Assembly (NCBI RefSeq): GCF_014058425.1
Contig: NZ_CP049366.1
Coordinates: 930,001-994,000, forward strand
Direction: 5' to 3'
Source of the DNA: Companilactobacillus pabuli
Lineage (GTDB): Bacteria; Bacillota; Bacilli; Lactobacillales; Lactobacillaceae
Length of the DNA stretch: 64,000 nucleotides
Part shown: in pieces, positions 44,900 to 53,682 of the stretch
Layout of the letters: the number at the start of each line of letters is the position of its first letter
Position numbering within the stretch: position 1 is the stretch's first letter
Notes under the pieces: generated by a model
Told to the model about the DNA's origin: nothing
Databases searched by the model: none
The model's input: the letters and a program-made list of their open reading frames with translations, nothing else
Translations under genes and position numbers: made by a program

Positions 44900-44916
44900 T
44901 TTCAAGACAGCTTTTG
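44879..44916. terminator. Bidirectional terminator (ROK / lipoprotein)
   Basis: AAAGCTGTCTTGA pairs with TCAAGACAGCTTT (to 44914), flanked by Ts on both strands, and overlaps the ROK stop codon. Confidence 0.88.
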
Positions 44917-44918
44917 TT

Positions 44919-45533
44919 TTAGCAAAGATCCGTATAACGATAAGGGATTGCTTGATTTAGTTGTTTAGTGATTTCTTTTAGATGCGGTTCTTGGCGAATT
45001 TCTTTGTTATTCAACACGAATTCATGATTCTTTTCAACCCAAACATTGGAGTTCGGCGCTAAAACTTCATATTCATTGTGATTTTTATCTAATCTGAGGA
45101 TAACTTTTTGTCCCAACTTTGGAAGTGGACATTGAAGTGACTGATAATAAACGTTTTGTTCAATGCCGCCAGGGAGTTTGATGTCGATATTTTTTCCTAA
45201 GATATCCTCCGAGCCACTGATAATGTGATTGACGTAAATGGACGTTGCTGTGGACTCTTTGTTACTGTGGGTGAAATCGATAACCGTTCCTTGAATGAGA
45301 AAATCACTTTTCTTCTTTAATTGGGTCAAGGATAAATTTTTCGGTAGATTGGTTTCTTGATCCGATGAGGTTGAATAAGCAACTTGTTTTGTTTGCTGGC
45401 GCCATTTCCTTTTATTTCGTTTGAGAACTATTTGTTGTTTTTGCAAGTCGGTTTGGTCAATATATGAAGTTTTATGACTACAACCGGTTAAGAATAAAGC
45501 ACAGACAGTAATTGTCGCCAAATAAATTTTCAT
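44919..45533 (-). CDS. Lipoprotein of unknown function
   Basis: 204 aa. Lipoprotein signal MKIYLATITVCALFLTGCSH with lipobox LTGC at residues 15-18. A basic stretch (LKRNKRKWRQQTK) follows the anchor. The remainder is beta-rich (FLIQGTVIDFTHSN, then KNIDIKLPGG and GQKVILRLDKN), which looks like a small OB or similar barrel. No catalytic motif is visible. ATG 45533 has AAGGAG upstream. It is transcribed alone and convergent with the ROK gene. Confidence 0.8.
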   Translation of the reverse strand: MKIYLATITVCALFLTGCSHKTSYIDQTDLQKQQIVLKRNKRKWRQQTKQVAYSTSSDQETNLPKNLSLTQLKKKSDFLIQGTVIDFTHSNKESTATSIYVNHIISGSEDILGKNIDIKLPGGIEQNVYYQSLQCPLPKLGQKVILRLDKNHNEYEVLAPNSNVWVEKNHEFVLNNKEIRQEPHLKEITKQLNQAIPYRYTDLC

Positions 45534-45694
45534 TGAGGATACTCCTTACTTTTTTTGCAAGTGAAAAGGTAGTATCAATCCTTTGATTCCTCGAATGAAA
45601 AATATTTTACGGTGGCATTTGCCGGATGCATTTGATTCACTTCTTTATAAGATCATATATATCATAACATGATTTAACTTTTCTCCAAAGAGGA

Positions 45695-45742
45695 CAAAAG
45701 AGCCTAGAACCCCTGATTAAGGATTTCTAGACTCTTTTTTTA
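45695..45742 (-). terminator. Terminator of the 136-aa gene
   Basis: Stem 45699-45709 with 45725-45735. The odd pair is G-U on the minus strand only. T-runs exist on both strands, but only a minus-strand gene lies upstream of it. Confidence 0.75.
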
Positions 45743-45748
45743 TGCTTG

Positions 45749-46159
45749 TTATGCGTGATTTTCGGTTTTCATTTCATAAACTTCTGGAGCGAAGGTTGAA
45801 CGTAACGTTTCAATACCTTTGTTAAAGGAATTGAGAACAGACTCCGAAGTTTCATCACGATTGATTTCCACAGTCACGACTGACTCGTCTGTCGGGTCGG
45901 TAAAAGCAACCATAATAAAATTGTCGCCACCGTCGATTCCCCGTTCAAAATCAACTTGGTAATCTTTGAATTCTGGATTATTTAAAACATCCAGTAAAAA
46001 GTGTTCTTTGAGACTCTCGTACAATTCGATATTGGTAATATCTGGATCTAAAACCGCAAGATTACGATACTTCGATTCATTTTTGTATAGTGTTTCAAAA
46101 TGATTTACAAAATAATCAAAACAGTCGGTTGCAGTTAGTTGCGTTAAATCGTTAGCCAC
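45749..46159 (-). CDS. Acidic cytosolic protein, unknown
   Basis: 136 aa from GTG 46159. AAGGAG lies 9 bases before that GTG, whereas the longer frame from 46168 would start inside the site. The protein is acidic, helical in the first half (TATDCFDYFVNHFETLYKNE) and beta-rich in the second (DNFIMVAFTDPTDESVVTVE). No family is recognised. Single gene with its own terminator. Its divergent upstream neighbour is a 46-codon membrane ORF on the same strand. Confidence 0.75.
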   Translation of the reverse strand: MANDLTQLTATDCFDYFVNHFETLYKNESKYRNLAVLDPDITNIELYESLKEHFLLDVLNNPEFKDYQVDFERGIDGGDNFIMVAFTDPTDESVVTVEINRDETSESVLNSFNKGIETLRSTFAPEVYEMKTENHA

Positions 46160-46241
46160 AATGATCAACTCCTTAATTATATTGGTCTATAACTTATATT
46201 ATAACGTATCTGAATAATTAAAGGGTGATTATTGAATCTTA

Positions 46242-46382
46242 TTATTTGTCTTTACCAGCTACCATACTAATAATGAAGACAACGGAATTTAATAAAAGTG
46301 CCGAAAAGGTCAACCAGTTGATACTGCCAATAATTCCAATCCACAATCCAATCAATGAAATTAAAAGTATGATATTTACCAT
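46242..46382 (-). CDS. Small two-helix membrane protein, 46 aa
   Basis: ATG 46382 to TAA 46242. The peptide MVNIILLISLIGLWIGIIGS continues into a second hydrophobic segment and ends MVAGKDK, so it has two membrane spans and a short basic tail. The ribosome binding site (ATAAGAA) is weak. A hairpin GCTAGAA/TTCTAGC with a long AT-rich loop sits in the 50 bases before the start, after a TATAAT-type -10 (46455-46460, minus strand). The hydrophobic pattern across all codons suggests a real protein, but evidence for expression is thin. Confidence 0.5.
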   Translation of the reverse strand: MVNIILLISLIGLWIGIIGSINWLTFSALLLNSVVFIISMVAGKDK

Positions 46383-46480
46383 TTCTTATGAATGCTAGAA
46401 GTTTTGTTTTTTAAATTGTTTTTTCTAGCAGTCTTTCACTTCCTTATCAACTTCATTATATCGCAGATAAAGAGGTTTAT

Positions 46481-46508
46481 TTGGCAACTCGGCTTAATGG
46501 TATATAAT
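46481..46508 (+). promoter_or_regulatory. Promoter of cca
   Basis: TTGGCA (46481-46486), 16-base spacer, TATAAT (46503-46508). Confidence 0.65.
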
Positions 46509-46542
46509 AATTAAAGACTTTTAATATACGTGAGGTAAATAT

Positions 46543-47745
46543 ATGCAAATCAAACAACTTCCTGCAGATTTTCAAGCAGCATTACCAGTTTTAAAAAAAA
46601 TAGAACAAGCCGGATTTGAAGCTTATTTTGTAGGAGGTAGTGTCCGTGATCATATTTTAGGACTATCGATCCACGACGTTGATATTGCTACTAGTGCTTA
46701 CCCAGAAGAAATCAAAGAGATTTTTAAACGCACAGTCGACACTGGAATCCAACATGGAACAGTAACAGTCTTAATGGGGGATGATTCGTATGAGATCACT
46801 ACCTTTAGAACTGAATCTGGTTATCAGGATTATCGTCGTCCTGACAAAGTAACTTTCGTACGCTCTTTAGCCGATGATTTAAAGAGACGTGATTTTACGA
46901 TCAATGCCTTAGCCGTTGACAAAGATGGTCAAGTAATTGATAAATTTGATGGATTAAAGGATTTAGATAAGAAAATTATTCGTGCAGTCGGTCATGCTGA
47001 GGAAAGATTTCACGAAGATGCCTTGAGAATGATGCGAGCAGTAAGATTTCAAGCGCAGTTGAATTTCAAAATTGAAGAAAAAACTGCTCAAGCGATTGCA
47101 GATAATGCTCCGTTACTAGCTAAAATTGCAATTGAACGTATCCGTGAAGAATTTGTCAAAATGATGTTGAGTCAAAATTGGCAAACTGGTCTGGCAGATT
47201 TTATTAAGTTAGGGTTAAGCGAATATTGTCCAGGTTTTAAGGATCAAAAATTAGAGTTAGCAGAGTTGTTGGAAATCAAGGATACTGAATTTGTCGATGA
47301 AGAAGCAGCTTTTAGTGCTATCGGCTACGTCTTAAGCTTGAATCACCAGGAATTCAATGCCTTTTTGCGTGATTGGAAGGTTTCTAATAAAACTCGTGAA
47401 GCTAGTTTGAATACTTTAAATCTATTGCACCTTTTTGAGAGTCAGGATTTTGATCTTTGGAACATTTATAAGCTTGGAGTCGATAATTTGGATCGTACGA
47501 TTGAGTTATCGAAGATGTTCCAAATCGAATTTGATTATACAAATTTAAAGCAAAAAGTAGATCAAATTGCTATTAAAAGTAGTCATGATTTGCAGCTAAC
47601 AGGTAAGAATGTTTGTGAAATATTGGACGTAAAACCGGGACCAATCATCGGTAAATCGATGTCACAAATGGAGCGTGCTGTCGTGGAAGGAAACGTTTCC
47701 AATAATTTTGATGATTTGAGACATTATTTGTTAAGTAATCAATAA
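46543..47745 (+). CDS. cca: CCA tRNA nucleotidyltransferase
   Basis: 400 aa, class II CCA-adding enzyme. It builds or repairs the CCA tail of tRNA without a template. Motifs are in order: VGGSVRDHILG (30-40), the catalytic pair D45 and D47 in HDVDIAT, RRPD near 98-101, RRDFTINALA (115-124) and the DEDALRMMRAVRFQ-like HEDALRMMRA motif near 165. No HD domain is present, as usual in Bacillota. GTGAGG precedes ATG 46543. It fits with rnz in the same window, since RNase Z trims tRNAs that lack an encoded CCA. Confidence 0.96.
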   Translation: MQIKQLPADFQAALPVLKKIEQAGFEAYFVGGSVRDHILGLSIHDVDIATSAYPEEIKEIFKRTVDTGIQHGTVTVLMGDDSYEITTFRTESGYQDYRRPDKVTFVRSLADDLKRRDFTINALAVDKDGQVIDKFDGLKDLDKKIIRAVGHAEERFHEDALRMMRAVRFQAQLNFKIEEKTAQAIADNAPLLAKIAIERIREEFVKMMLSQNWQTGLADFIKLGLSEYCPGFKDQKLELAELLEIKDTEFVDEEAAFSAIGYVLSLNHQEFNAFLRDWKVSNKTREASLNTLNLLHLFESQDFDLWNIYKLGVDNLDRTIELSKMFQIEFDYTNLKQKVDQIAIKSSHDLQLTGKNVCEILDVKPGPIIGKSMSQMERAVVEGNVSNNFDDLRHYLLSNQ

Positions 47746-47797
47746 TGCTGTGTTATTATGAATTTAGTAAGTATTTTAGAATTGAAAGGGTGATAAT

Positions 47798-48262
47798 ATG
47801 ACTAAACATGTTTTTAAAGAACTTAAGTTTTACTTTAGAAATGATGATACTTGGACTGTTAGTCACAGTGAAATGAGTGATGTTTGGATTGCGCGTGTAA
47901 CAACTAGTTATGGACGTATCAAGGGTGGACGTATGCAAGAGATTCACCCATGCAAACGTTTTAGAATCGAAATCTTACCAGAAGCTGATTATATCAAGGA
48001 TACAGATGTTTCTACTGCTGCTATGGCTGATGGGATGTTCAATCGTATTATTAAGTATCAAGACGTTGAAAAATGTGATATTGTCTTTGAGGATGACCAA
48101 GATAAAGAACCAATGCAAATTTACTTCCCATTCAAGCAAAAGGATGTTGAAGGATTGGATAATGCTTATCAATCTTCAGCTATTTCAAGTAAAACTGGTA
48201 ATCTTTATATTGCTATCGACCCAGAAAATACTGTTTACGACATTTATAAAGAAGATCTTTAA
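47798..48262 (+). CDS. Cytosolic protein of 154 aa, unknown
   Basis: 154 aa, no membrane segment. It contains many aromatic and charged residues in beta-type runs (FKELKFYFRNDDTWTVSH, MQIYFPFKQKD, LYIAIDPENTVYDIYK), so it is probably a beta sandwich or barrel. I recognise no family. AAAGGGTGA precedes ATG 47798. It starts 52 bases after cca, likely in the same transcript, and ends with a strong terminator. A link with tRNA or RNA is possible only by association. Confidence 0.75.
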   Translation: MTKHVFKELKFYFRNDDTWTVSHSEMSDVWIARVTTSYGRIKGGRMQEIHPCKRFRIEILPEADYIKDTDVSTAAMADGMFNRIIKYQDVEKCDIVFEDDQDKEPMQIYFPFKQKDVEGLDNAYQSSAISSKTGNLYIAIDPENTVYDIYKEDL

Positions 48263-48267
48263 AAAAA

Positions 48268-48305
48268 TGCGAGGCCTTAGTCCAAAAACTAAGTCTCGCT
48301 TTTTA
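48268..48305 (+). terminator. Terminator after the 154-aa gene
   Basis: GCGAGGCCTTAGT (48269-48281) pairs with ACTAAGTCTCGC (48288-48299) with a one-base bulge, then TTTTT. Confidence 0.85.
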
Positions 48306-48319
48306 ATTGGAGGAAAATA

Positions 48320-48490
48320 ATGGGGAATTTAAAAATTGGCAGCATGGTAACAATTGTTGATCAAACGGATGCCATGAAAGACCAAATCGGAGCGGTTGTT
48401 TATTTTGATGAAAAAAGAGCTAAAATTTTGGTTCGATTTGGCGGACAACAACAGATGTATTATTCCATCGACCAATTACAGGAATATTAA
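48320..48490 (+). CDS. Small KOW/SH3-like protein, 56 aa
   Basis: 56 codons with TTGGAGGAAA upstream of ATG 48320. The sequence MGNLKIGSMVTIVDQTDAMK then QIGAVVYFDEKRAKILVRFGG has the G-x-x-V-x-V and turn spacing of KOW or DUF2187-like small SH3 barrels, which often bind RNA or ribosomal partners. It lies between a terminator and the leader of the ABC-F gene. The strong ribosome binding site, typical composition and domain-like pattern make it a probable gene. Confidence 0.65.
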   Translation: MGNLKIGSMVTIVDQTDAMKDQIGAVVYFDEKRAKILVRFGGQQQMYYSIDQLQEY

Positions 48491-48530
48491 TTTCTGACAT
48501 GTGATAAAATAAAACAGAACAGCAATAATA

Positions 48531-48560
48531 CCTCTATCTACATCGGTAGAGGAATTTTTT
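48531..48560 (+). terminator. Terminator-like hairpin in the ABC-F leader (attenuator?)
   Basis: CCTCTATC (48531-48538) pairs with GGTAGAGG (48545-48552), 6-base loop, followed by AATTTTTTATTT, only 20 bases before the ABC-F start. It could end the upstream transcript or act as an attenuator. Confidence 0.6.
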
Positions 48561-48579
48561 ATTTATAGTGGTGAAATAA

Positions 48580-50481
48580 TTGAAAACCTTAAACATAACG
48601 AATGCATCAAAATCATTTGGTGAAAGAACGCTTTTTACTAATGTTACTTTTACAATTAATGAAGGAGATCGAATTGGTCTTTTAGGACTAAATGGGACTG
48701 GTAAAACAACTTTACTAGATGGAATTGTCAACAATTCTGACCTCAATACGATTGAAATCGAAAAACCTAAGGATTATAAGATTTCTTATCTCAAGCAGCA
48801 ACCAGACTTGGATGCAAATTCATCAGTCATCGATGCTGTTTTCAATGGTAGTGGCGAAAAATTTCAATTGATCCGTCAATACGAAAACTCCTTGGCTCAA
48901 TTTAATGCTAATTCGACTGATCAAAAGATTCAAAATGACTTTTTTAAGTTGCAAGAAAAAATGAATGCAGCTGAAGCTTGGCAAATGGAATCAGATGTTA
49001 AGTCAATTTTGAATAAATTGGGAATCACAGAATTAGATAAGAAGATCAAGGAACTGTCTGGTGGTCAACAAAGACGTGTTGCCTTAGCTCAAACTTTGAT
49101 TTCTGAAGCTGATTTACTGATCTTAGATGAGCCAACAAACCATTTGGATTATGAAGCTATCGATTGGCTTCAAACTTATTTGAGCAAATATAAGGGTTCA
49201 GTCTTATTCGTAACCCACGATCGTTATTTCTTAAATGAAGTAGCGACAAGAATTTTTGAATTGGAAAACCGTAATGTGACTGAATATGACGGTAACTACG
49301 AGAAGTACTTGCAACAAAAGGCGGCTAACGAAGAAATTTATGCTTCTGAACAACACCATAAAACTCAACTGTATAAGCAAGAATTAAATTGGATGCGTGC
49401 TGGTGTCAAGGCTCGTGGAACTAAGCAACAAGCTAGAAAAGACCGTTTCAACGACTTAAAAGAAGATTTACAAAACAAGCCTGACGTTCAAAAAGAAATG
49501 TCGATTGATATCGCTCAACAACGTCTTGGTAATGATGTCTTTGATATCAAGGATGCTAGTTTGAAATTCTCTAAGCATGTGATTTTAAACGATTTTAGTT
49601 ATTTAGTAACTAGAGGTGACCGTATCGGAATTACTGGTGCCAATGGTTCTGGTAAGACGACCTTTTTGAACACAATTGCTCAACAAATTCCACTCGATTC
49701 TGGTGAAATCAAGACCGGTCAAACAGTTCGTCTCGGTTATTACACGCAGCATACACGCGATATGGACCCAGACAAACGAGTTATTAGATACCTCGAATCC
49801 ATTGGACAAGGCGCTAAGAACACTGATGGTACGCATATGTCAGCGTCGCAAATGCTTGATACTTTCAAATTTGATCACCAAATGCAAGGAGCTTTCATTC
49901 GTGAGTTGTCCGGTGGTGAAAAGCGTCGTTTGTACTTATTAGCTATTTTGATGGATCAGCCCAACGTCTTATTGCTAGATGAACCGACAAATAACTTGGA
50001 TATTGAAACTTTGACGATTCTAGAAAATTACTTGGAAAACTTTAAGGGAACAGTTATGGCAGTTTCCCATGACCGTTATTTCTTGGATAAAGTTGCTCAT
50101 AAATTATTGATCTTTGAAGGTCAAGGCGAGATTGAAGAAAGCTATGATTCATACTCTGGCTATCTTCAAAAAGAAACTGAGAAAAAACAGGCTCAACATC
50201 ATGAAGTAAAAGCTCAAAAACATGATGAGGCTAAAGAAAAAGAAGCTCAGAGTAAACCGGCAGAAAAGACTAAGTTGACTTACGCTGAACAAATTGAATT
50301 CGATAAATTGGAGCCAAAAATCGAAAAACTCGATGATGAAATGGCTAAGTTAAAAGAACAATTGAATGATCCCAAGAATGGTTATGAAGATTTGATGGAT
50401 TTCCAAAAGCAACTGGATGAAAAGACTGCTGAATCTGATAAATTAATGGATCGTTGGGAATATTTAGGACAATATATCTAG
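48580..50481 (+). CDS. ABC-F ATPase, Uup type
   Basis: 633 aa, two ABC domains and no membrane part. Walker A motifs GLNGTGKTT (36-44) and GANGSGKTT (about 350), signatures LSGGQQRR and LSGGEKRR, Walker B with LLILDEPTNHLD and LLLDEPTNNLD. The inter-domain linker (about 250-300) is of the ABC-F kind, and a C-terminal coiled coil (YAEQIEFDKLEPKIEKLDDE) marks the Uup subgroup. ABC-F proteins bind the ribosomal E site; Uup is a translation factor rather than a resistance protein, though resistance cannot be excluded. The start is TTG 48580 with GGTG upstream. Confidence 0.9.
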   Translation: MKTLNITNASKSFGERTLFTNVTFTINEGDRIGLLGLNGTGKTTLLDGIVNNSDLNTIEIEKPKDYKISYLKQQPDLDANSSVIDAVFNGSGEKFQLIRQYENSLAQFNANSTDQKIQNDFFKLQEKMNAAEAWQMESDVKSILNKLGITELDKKIKELSGGQQRRVALAQTLISEADLLILDEPTNHLDYEAIDWLQTYLSKYKGSVLFVTHDRYFLNEVATRIFELENRNVTEYDGNYEKYLQQKAANEEIYASEQHHKTQLYKQELNWMRAGVKARGTKQQARKDRFNDLKEDLQNKPDVQKEMSIDIAQQRLGNDVFDIKDASLKFSKHVILNDFSYLVTRGDRIGITGANGSGKTTFLNTIAQQIPLDSGEIKTGQTVRLGYYTQHTRDMDPDKRVIRYLESIGQGAKNTDGTHMSASQMLDTFKFDHQMQGAFIRELSGGEKRRLYLLAILMDQPNVLLLDEPTNNLDIETLTILENYLENFKGTVMAVSHDRYFLDKVAHKLLIFEGQGEIEESYDSYSGYLQKETEKKQAQHHEVKAQKHDEAKEKEAQSKPAEKTKLTYAEQIEFDKLEPKIEKLDDEMAKLKEQLNDPKNGYEDLMDFQKQLDEKTAESDKLMDRWEYLGQYI

Positions 50482-50490
50482 GAGGAAACT

Positions 50491-51441
50491 ATGCATAACG
50501 AACAGCAATATTTGGATCTTTTACAATACGTTTTAGACCACGGGCACAAGAAGAGCGACCGAACGGGAACTGGAACGATCAGTACTTTTGGCTATCAAAT
50601 GCGATTTGATTTACAAGAGTCATTTCCACTTTTGACAACTAAGAAAATTCCCTTTGGTTTAATTAAAAGCGAATTATTGTGGTTCTTGCATGGCGATACT
50701 AATATTAGATATTTGTTAGAACACAAGAATCACATTTGGGATGAGTGGGCTTTTAAAAACTATATTGAAAGTTCCGATTATAAGGGACCAGATATGACCG
50801 ATTTTGGTCGTCGTCATTTAGTAGATGAAGACTTCAATCAAAAATATCAAGTTGAAAAAAAGAAATTTGATCAAAATATTTTAACAGACGATGCCTTTGC
50901 TCAAAAATTTGGTAACCTTGGGGATGTCTATGGTGCTCAATGGCGTCATTGGCAAAAACGCGATGGTGGTTTTATTGATCAAATTGCCGGTGTCATCGAC
51001 CAAATAAAAAAGACGCCGGATTCAAGACGTCTCATTGTCAGTGCTTGGAATCCAGAAGATGTGCCAACAATGGCTTTACCACCTTGTCACACGTTGTTCC
51101 AATTTTATGTTAATGACGGAAAACTCTCTTGTCAGTTGTATCAACGTAGTGGTGATTTATTCTTGGGTGTACCTTTTAATATAGCCAGCTACGCTTTATT
51201 GACGCATCTAATAGCTCGAGAAACTGGTTTAGAAGTTGGTGAATTCGTTCATACTTTGGGTGATGCTCACATTTATTCTAATCACCTTGAACAAGTAAAA
51301 GAACAATTGAGCCGTAAACCTGTTGCCGGACCAAGTCTTGAAATCAATAGCGATAAAAGTATTTTTGATTTAGATGTCAAAGATATTCGTGTCGATAATT
51401 ATAATCCGCAACCAGCTATCAAAGCTCCGGTTGCTGTCTAG
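50491..51441 (+). CDS. thyA: Thymidylate synthase
   Basis: 316 aa. It methylates dUMP to dTMP using methylene-tetrahydrofolate. The catalytic cysteine is C199 in [13 protein letters not shown], with [10 protein letters not shown] and [12 protein letters not shown] motifs. It has the extra about 50-residue insert of L. casei-type enzymes (85-140 region, [13 protein letters not shown]). AGGAGGAAA precedes ATG 50491. dfrA follows 10 bases downstream; together they regenerate tetrahydrofolate. Confidence 0.97.
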   Translation: MHNEQQYLDLLQYVLDHGHKKSDRTGTGTISTFGYQMRFDLQESFPLLTTKKIPFGLIKSELLWFLHGDTNIRYLLEHKNHIWDEWAFKNYIESSDYKGPDMTDFGRRHLVDEDFNQKYQVEKKKFDQNILTDDAFAQKFGNLGDVYGAQWRHWQKRDGGFIDQIAGVIDQIKKTPDSRRLIVSAWNPEDVPTMALPPCHTLFQFYVNDGKLSCQLYQRSGDLFLGVPFNIASYALLTHLIARETGLEVGEFVHTLGDAHIYSNHLEQVKEQLSRKPVAGPSLEINSDKSIFDLDVKDIRVDNYNPQPAIKAPVAV

Positions 51442-51451
51442 GGGTGAGAAA

Positions 51452-51943
51452 ATGATCAGTTTTGTTTGGGCTGAAGATAAGAACCACGTAATTGGTGTTG
51501 ATGGACATTTACCATGGAAATTGCCTAATGATATGAAGCGCTTTAAAGATGTTACGACTAATCATCCTATCGTTATGGGACGCAAAACTTTTGAGAGTTT
51601 CCCCAATGGTCCTTTGCCAAAGAGATTAAATATTGTTATTTCTAGAAATTCTGATTATCAGGTGCCAGAAGGCGTAGTTTTAATTTCAAATAGAGAACAA
51701 CTAAAAAACGTCGTCAAACCAGATGATGAGGTTATGGTCATTGGCGGTGCTGGAATTTTTAAATTGTTTGAAGATATTGTGGATCGTTTGTATTTAACAC
51801 GCATCGACCATGAATTTGTCGGCGATACAAAGATGGTTGATTTAGATTACAGCCAATTTAAATTAATTGAAAAAAAAGAAGGCATCATGGATAAAAATAA
51901 TATTTATCCATATACCTTCGAGACTTATCAAAGAATTAATTAA
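51452..51943 (+). CDS. dfrA: Dihydrofolate reductase
   Basis: 163 aa from ATG 51452 (GGGGTGAG upstream). It reduces the dihydrofolate that ThyA produces. SFVWAEDKNHVIGVDGHLPW is the substrate-binding start, MGRKTFESF the NADPH loop, and VIGGAGIFKLF the conserved GG pair. A longer frame from 51374 lies inside thyA and is rejected. Its stop falls in TTAATTAA, where the convergent gene also stops. Confidence 0.97.
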   Translation: MISFVWAEDKNHVIGVDGHLPWKLPNDMKRFKDVTTNHPIVMGRKTFESFPNGPLPKRLNIVISRNSDYQVPEGVVLISNREQLKNVVKPDDEVMVIGGAGIFKLFEDIVDRLYLTRIDHEFVGDTKMVDLDYSQFKLIEKKEGIMDKNNIYPYTFETYQRIN

Positions 51944-52586
51944 CAAAGAAGTAAACTGAAAAGTACATTAATGCAGTTCCAATCATGACGAAGATGTGCC
52001 AAATGACGTGAATATATTTAAGATTTTTCATTAGATATAAACAAGCTCCTAATGTAAAAGCGACGCCTCCGGCCACCAAGAGCCAAATACCAGTTGCACC
52101 GATAGTTTGATAGAGTGGTTTCATTGCAATGATGATGGCCCAACCCATTAAGACGTAGAGTAAAGTTTCAAAATATTTGAATTTACCAACATTGAAGATT
52201 TTGTAGAGGATGCCGCCGATAGCTAATAGCCAGATGAAAGCTAAAATTCCGTAACCAAAGGCTGAATGTAAGGCGATTAAACAGTATGGCGTATAAGTTC
52301 CTGCAATCATTAGAAAAATTGAACTATGATCAAAAATTTGAAAAACGCCTTTGGCTTTCGTGAAATAAAGACTGTGGAACAAGGTTGAACTGAGATATAA
52401 GAAAAATAAAGTGAATGCGTAAATGAAATAGGCAGTAATATTGAGAGGATTTCCTTGGTGGAATCCCTTAATCAATAAGAAAACTGATCCAATTATTGCT
52501 AAAATAATTCCGATACCGTGTGTAACAGCACTAAATACTTGATCAGTTATCAAATAAGTTCGAGTAAAATTAGTTTTTTTTGACAT
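51936..52586 (-). CDS. Hemolysin III / PAQR-family membrane protein
   Basis: 216 aa from ATG 52586 (GAGGTC upstream; the 23-residue extension to 52655 has no site). Seven membrane helices. The PAQR metal motifs can be seen: S-x3-H in SSTLFHSLY, Asp in FDHSSIFLMIAGTYTP, and H-x3-H in HVIWHIFV near the C-terminus. Family members are linked to lipid or ceramidase-type hydrolysis; hemolysis is a historical name. It overlaps the end of dfrA by 8 bases, tail to tail. Confidence 0.9.
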   Translation of the reverse strand: MSKKTNFTRTYLITDQVFSAVTHGIGIILAIIGSVFLLIKGFHQGNPLNITAYFIYAFTLFFLYLSSTLFHSLYFTKAKGVFQIFDHSSIFLMIAGTYTPYCLIALHSAFGYGILAFIWLLAIGGILYKIFNVGKFKYFETLLYVLMGWAIIIAMKPLYQTIGATGIWLLVAGGVAFTLGACLYLMKNLKYIHVIWHIFVMIGTALMYFSVYFFVN

Positions 52587-52791
52587 TTTGAAGACCTCAA
52601 TTATTTGGTTTACGTAAACATTATATACATCTAAAGACTTTTCAGACAACGACAATCTTTAGTATAATTAAAAACAGCCATTGTTTTGTATATAAATATT
52701 AATTAAAATACATGATATTGATAATTTACTGAGAACAAGTTTGGTATAATTAAATTAATTAGGAACTAAGACCCTATGAAAGAGGGATAAA

Positions 52792-53634
52792 ATGAGCAAA
52801 GTAAAAATTATTGCCGATTCATCGGTACAATTAACTCCAGAAGAAATCGAGAAATATGATATCAGTATTGTCCCTTTAACGATCAGTATTGACGAAAAGA
52901 CATACGTAGATGGTGTAAATATTACTCGTGAGAAATTTGTTGAAGAAATGGATTCCTCAAAAGATTTACCTAAAACATCACAACCTTCAATCGGTACCTT
53001 TATGGAAGTAATCGATAAAGTACCAGCAGACTATACGGATATCTTGTTGTTGATGATGACACCTTCAATCAGTGGTACAATCAATGCAGCTAGACAAGTG
53101 GCTGACATGAGTGATCGAAACGTAGAAGTAATTGATACAGAGTTTACCGACCGTGCCCAAGGATTCCAAGTTATCAAGGCAGCACAATTGGCTCAAGAGG
53201 GCAAGTCAGTTGCTGAAATCAAGACAGCTTTGGATGAAGTACGTGAACACACTTATTTATATATGGGTGTAACTAGTATTGAAAACATCTTGCGTGGTGG
53301 TCGATTGAGTCGTTTTGCCGGAACTTTGTCGACAATCTTGAATATCAATCTAGTTTTGATAGTTAAAAATAATACTTTAAGCATCGCTAAACGTGGTCGT
53401 GGTCGAAAGACAATCGAAAAATACATGGACAACGTCATAGAAGAGATAAAAGGCTTGAAGAATATCAAAGCTATTGGAATTTCTTACGTTGATAAAATGG
53501 ATTATGTCAATGAATTAAAAGAGAAACTTGCCGAAATCGTACCGAATGTGCCGTTGTTGATTCGTGTTACTAGTCCAGTAATCGCAACTCATGCTGGATC
53601 AGGTGCTTTCGCAATTGAATTTTATACAGAGTAA
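52792..53634 (+). CDS. DegV-family fatty-acid-binding protein
   Basis: 280 aa, DegV fold. The start KIIADSSVQLTPEEIEKY, the TSQPSIGTF loop near 60 and the later ENILRGGRLSRFAG motif near 165 match DegV/FakB proteins, which hold a fatty acid for the FakA kinase and feed it into phospholipid synthesis. The particular fatty acid cannot be told. GAGGGAT precedes ATG 52792. Monocistronic with a strong terminator. Confidence 0.94.
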   Translation: MSKVKIIADSSVQLTPEEIEKYDISIVPLTISIDEKTYVDGVNITREKFVEEMDSSKDLPKTSQPSIGTFMEVIDKVPADYTDILLLMMTPSISGTINAARQVADMSDRNVEVIDTEFTDRAQGFQVIKAAQLAQEGKSVAEIKTALDEVREHTYLYMGVTSIENILRGGRLSRFAGTLSTILNINLVLIVKNNTLSIAKRGRGRKTIEKYMDNVIEEIKGLKNIKAIGISYVDKMDYVNELKEKLAEIVPNVPLLIRVTSPVIATHAGSGAFAIEFYTE

Positions 53635-53662
53635 AAGCTGATGAATGCATCAGCTTTTTTTT
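53633..53662 (+). terminator. Terminator of degV
   Basis: AAAAGCTGATG (53633-53643) with CATCAGCTTTT (53648-53658), 4-base loop, T-run. Confidence 0.9.
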
Positions 53663-53682
53663 GAAAGATGGATTATATATAA

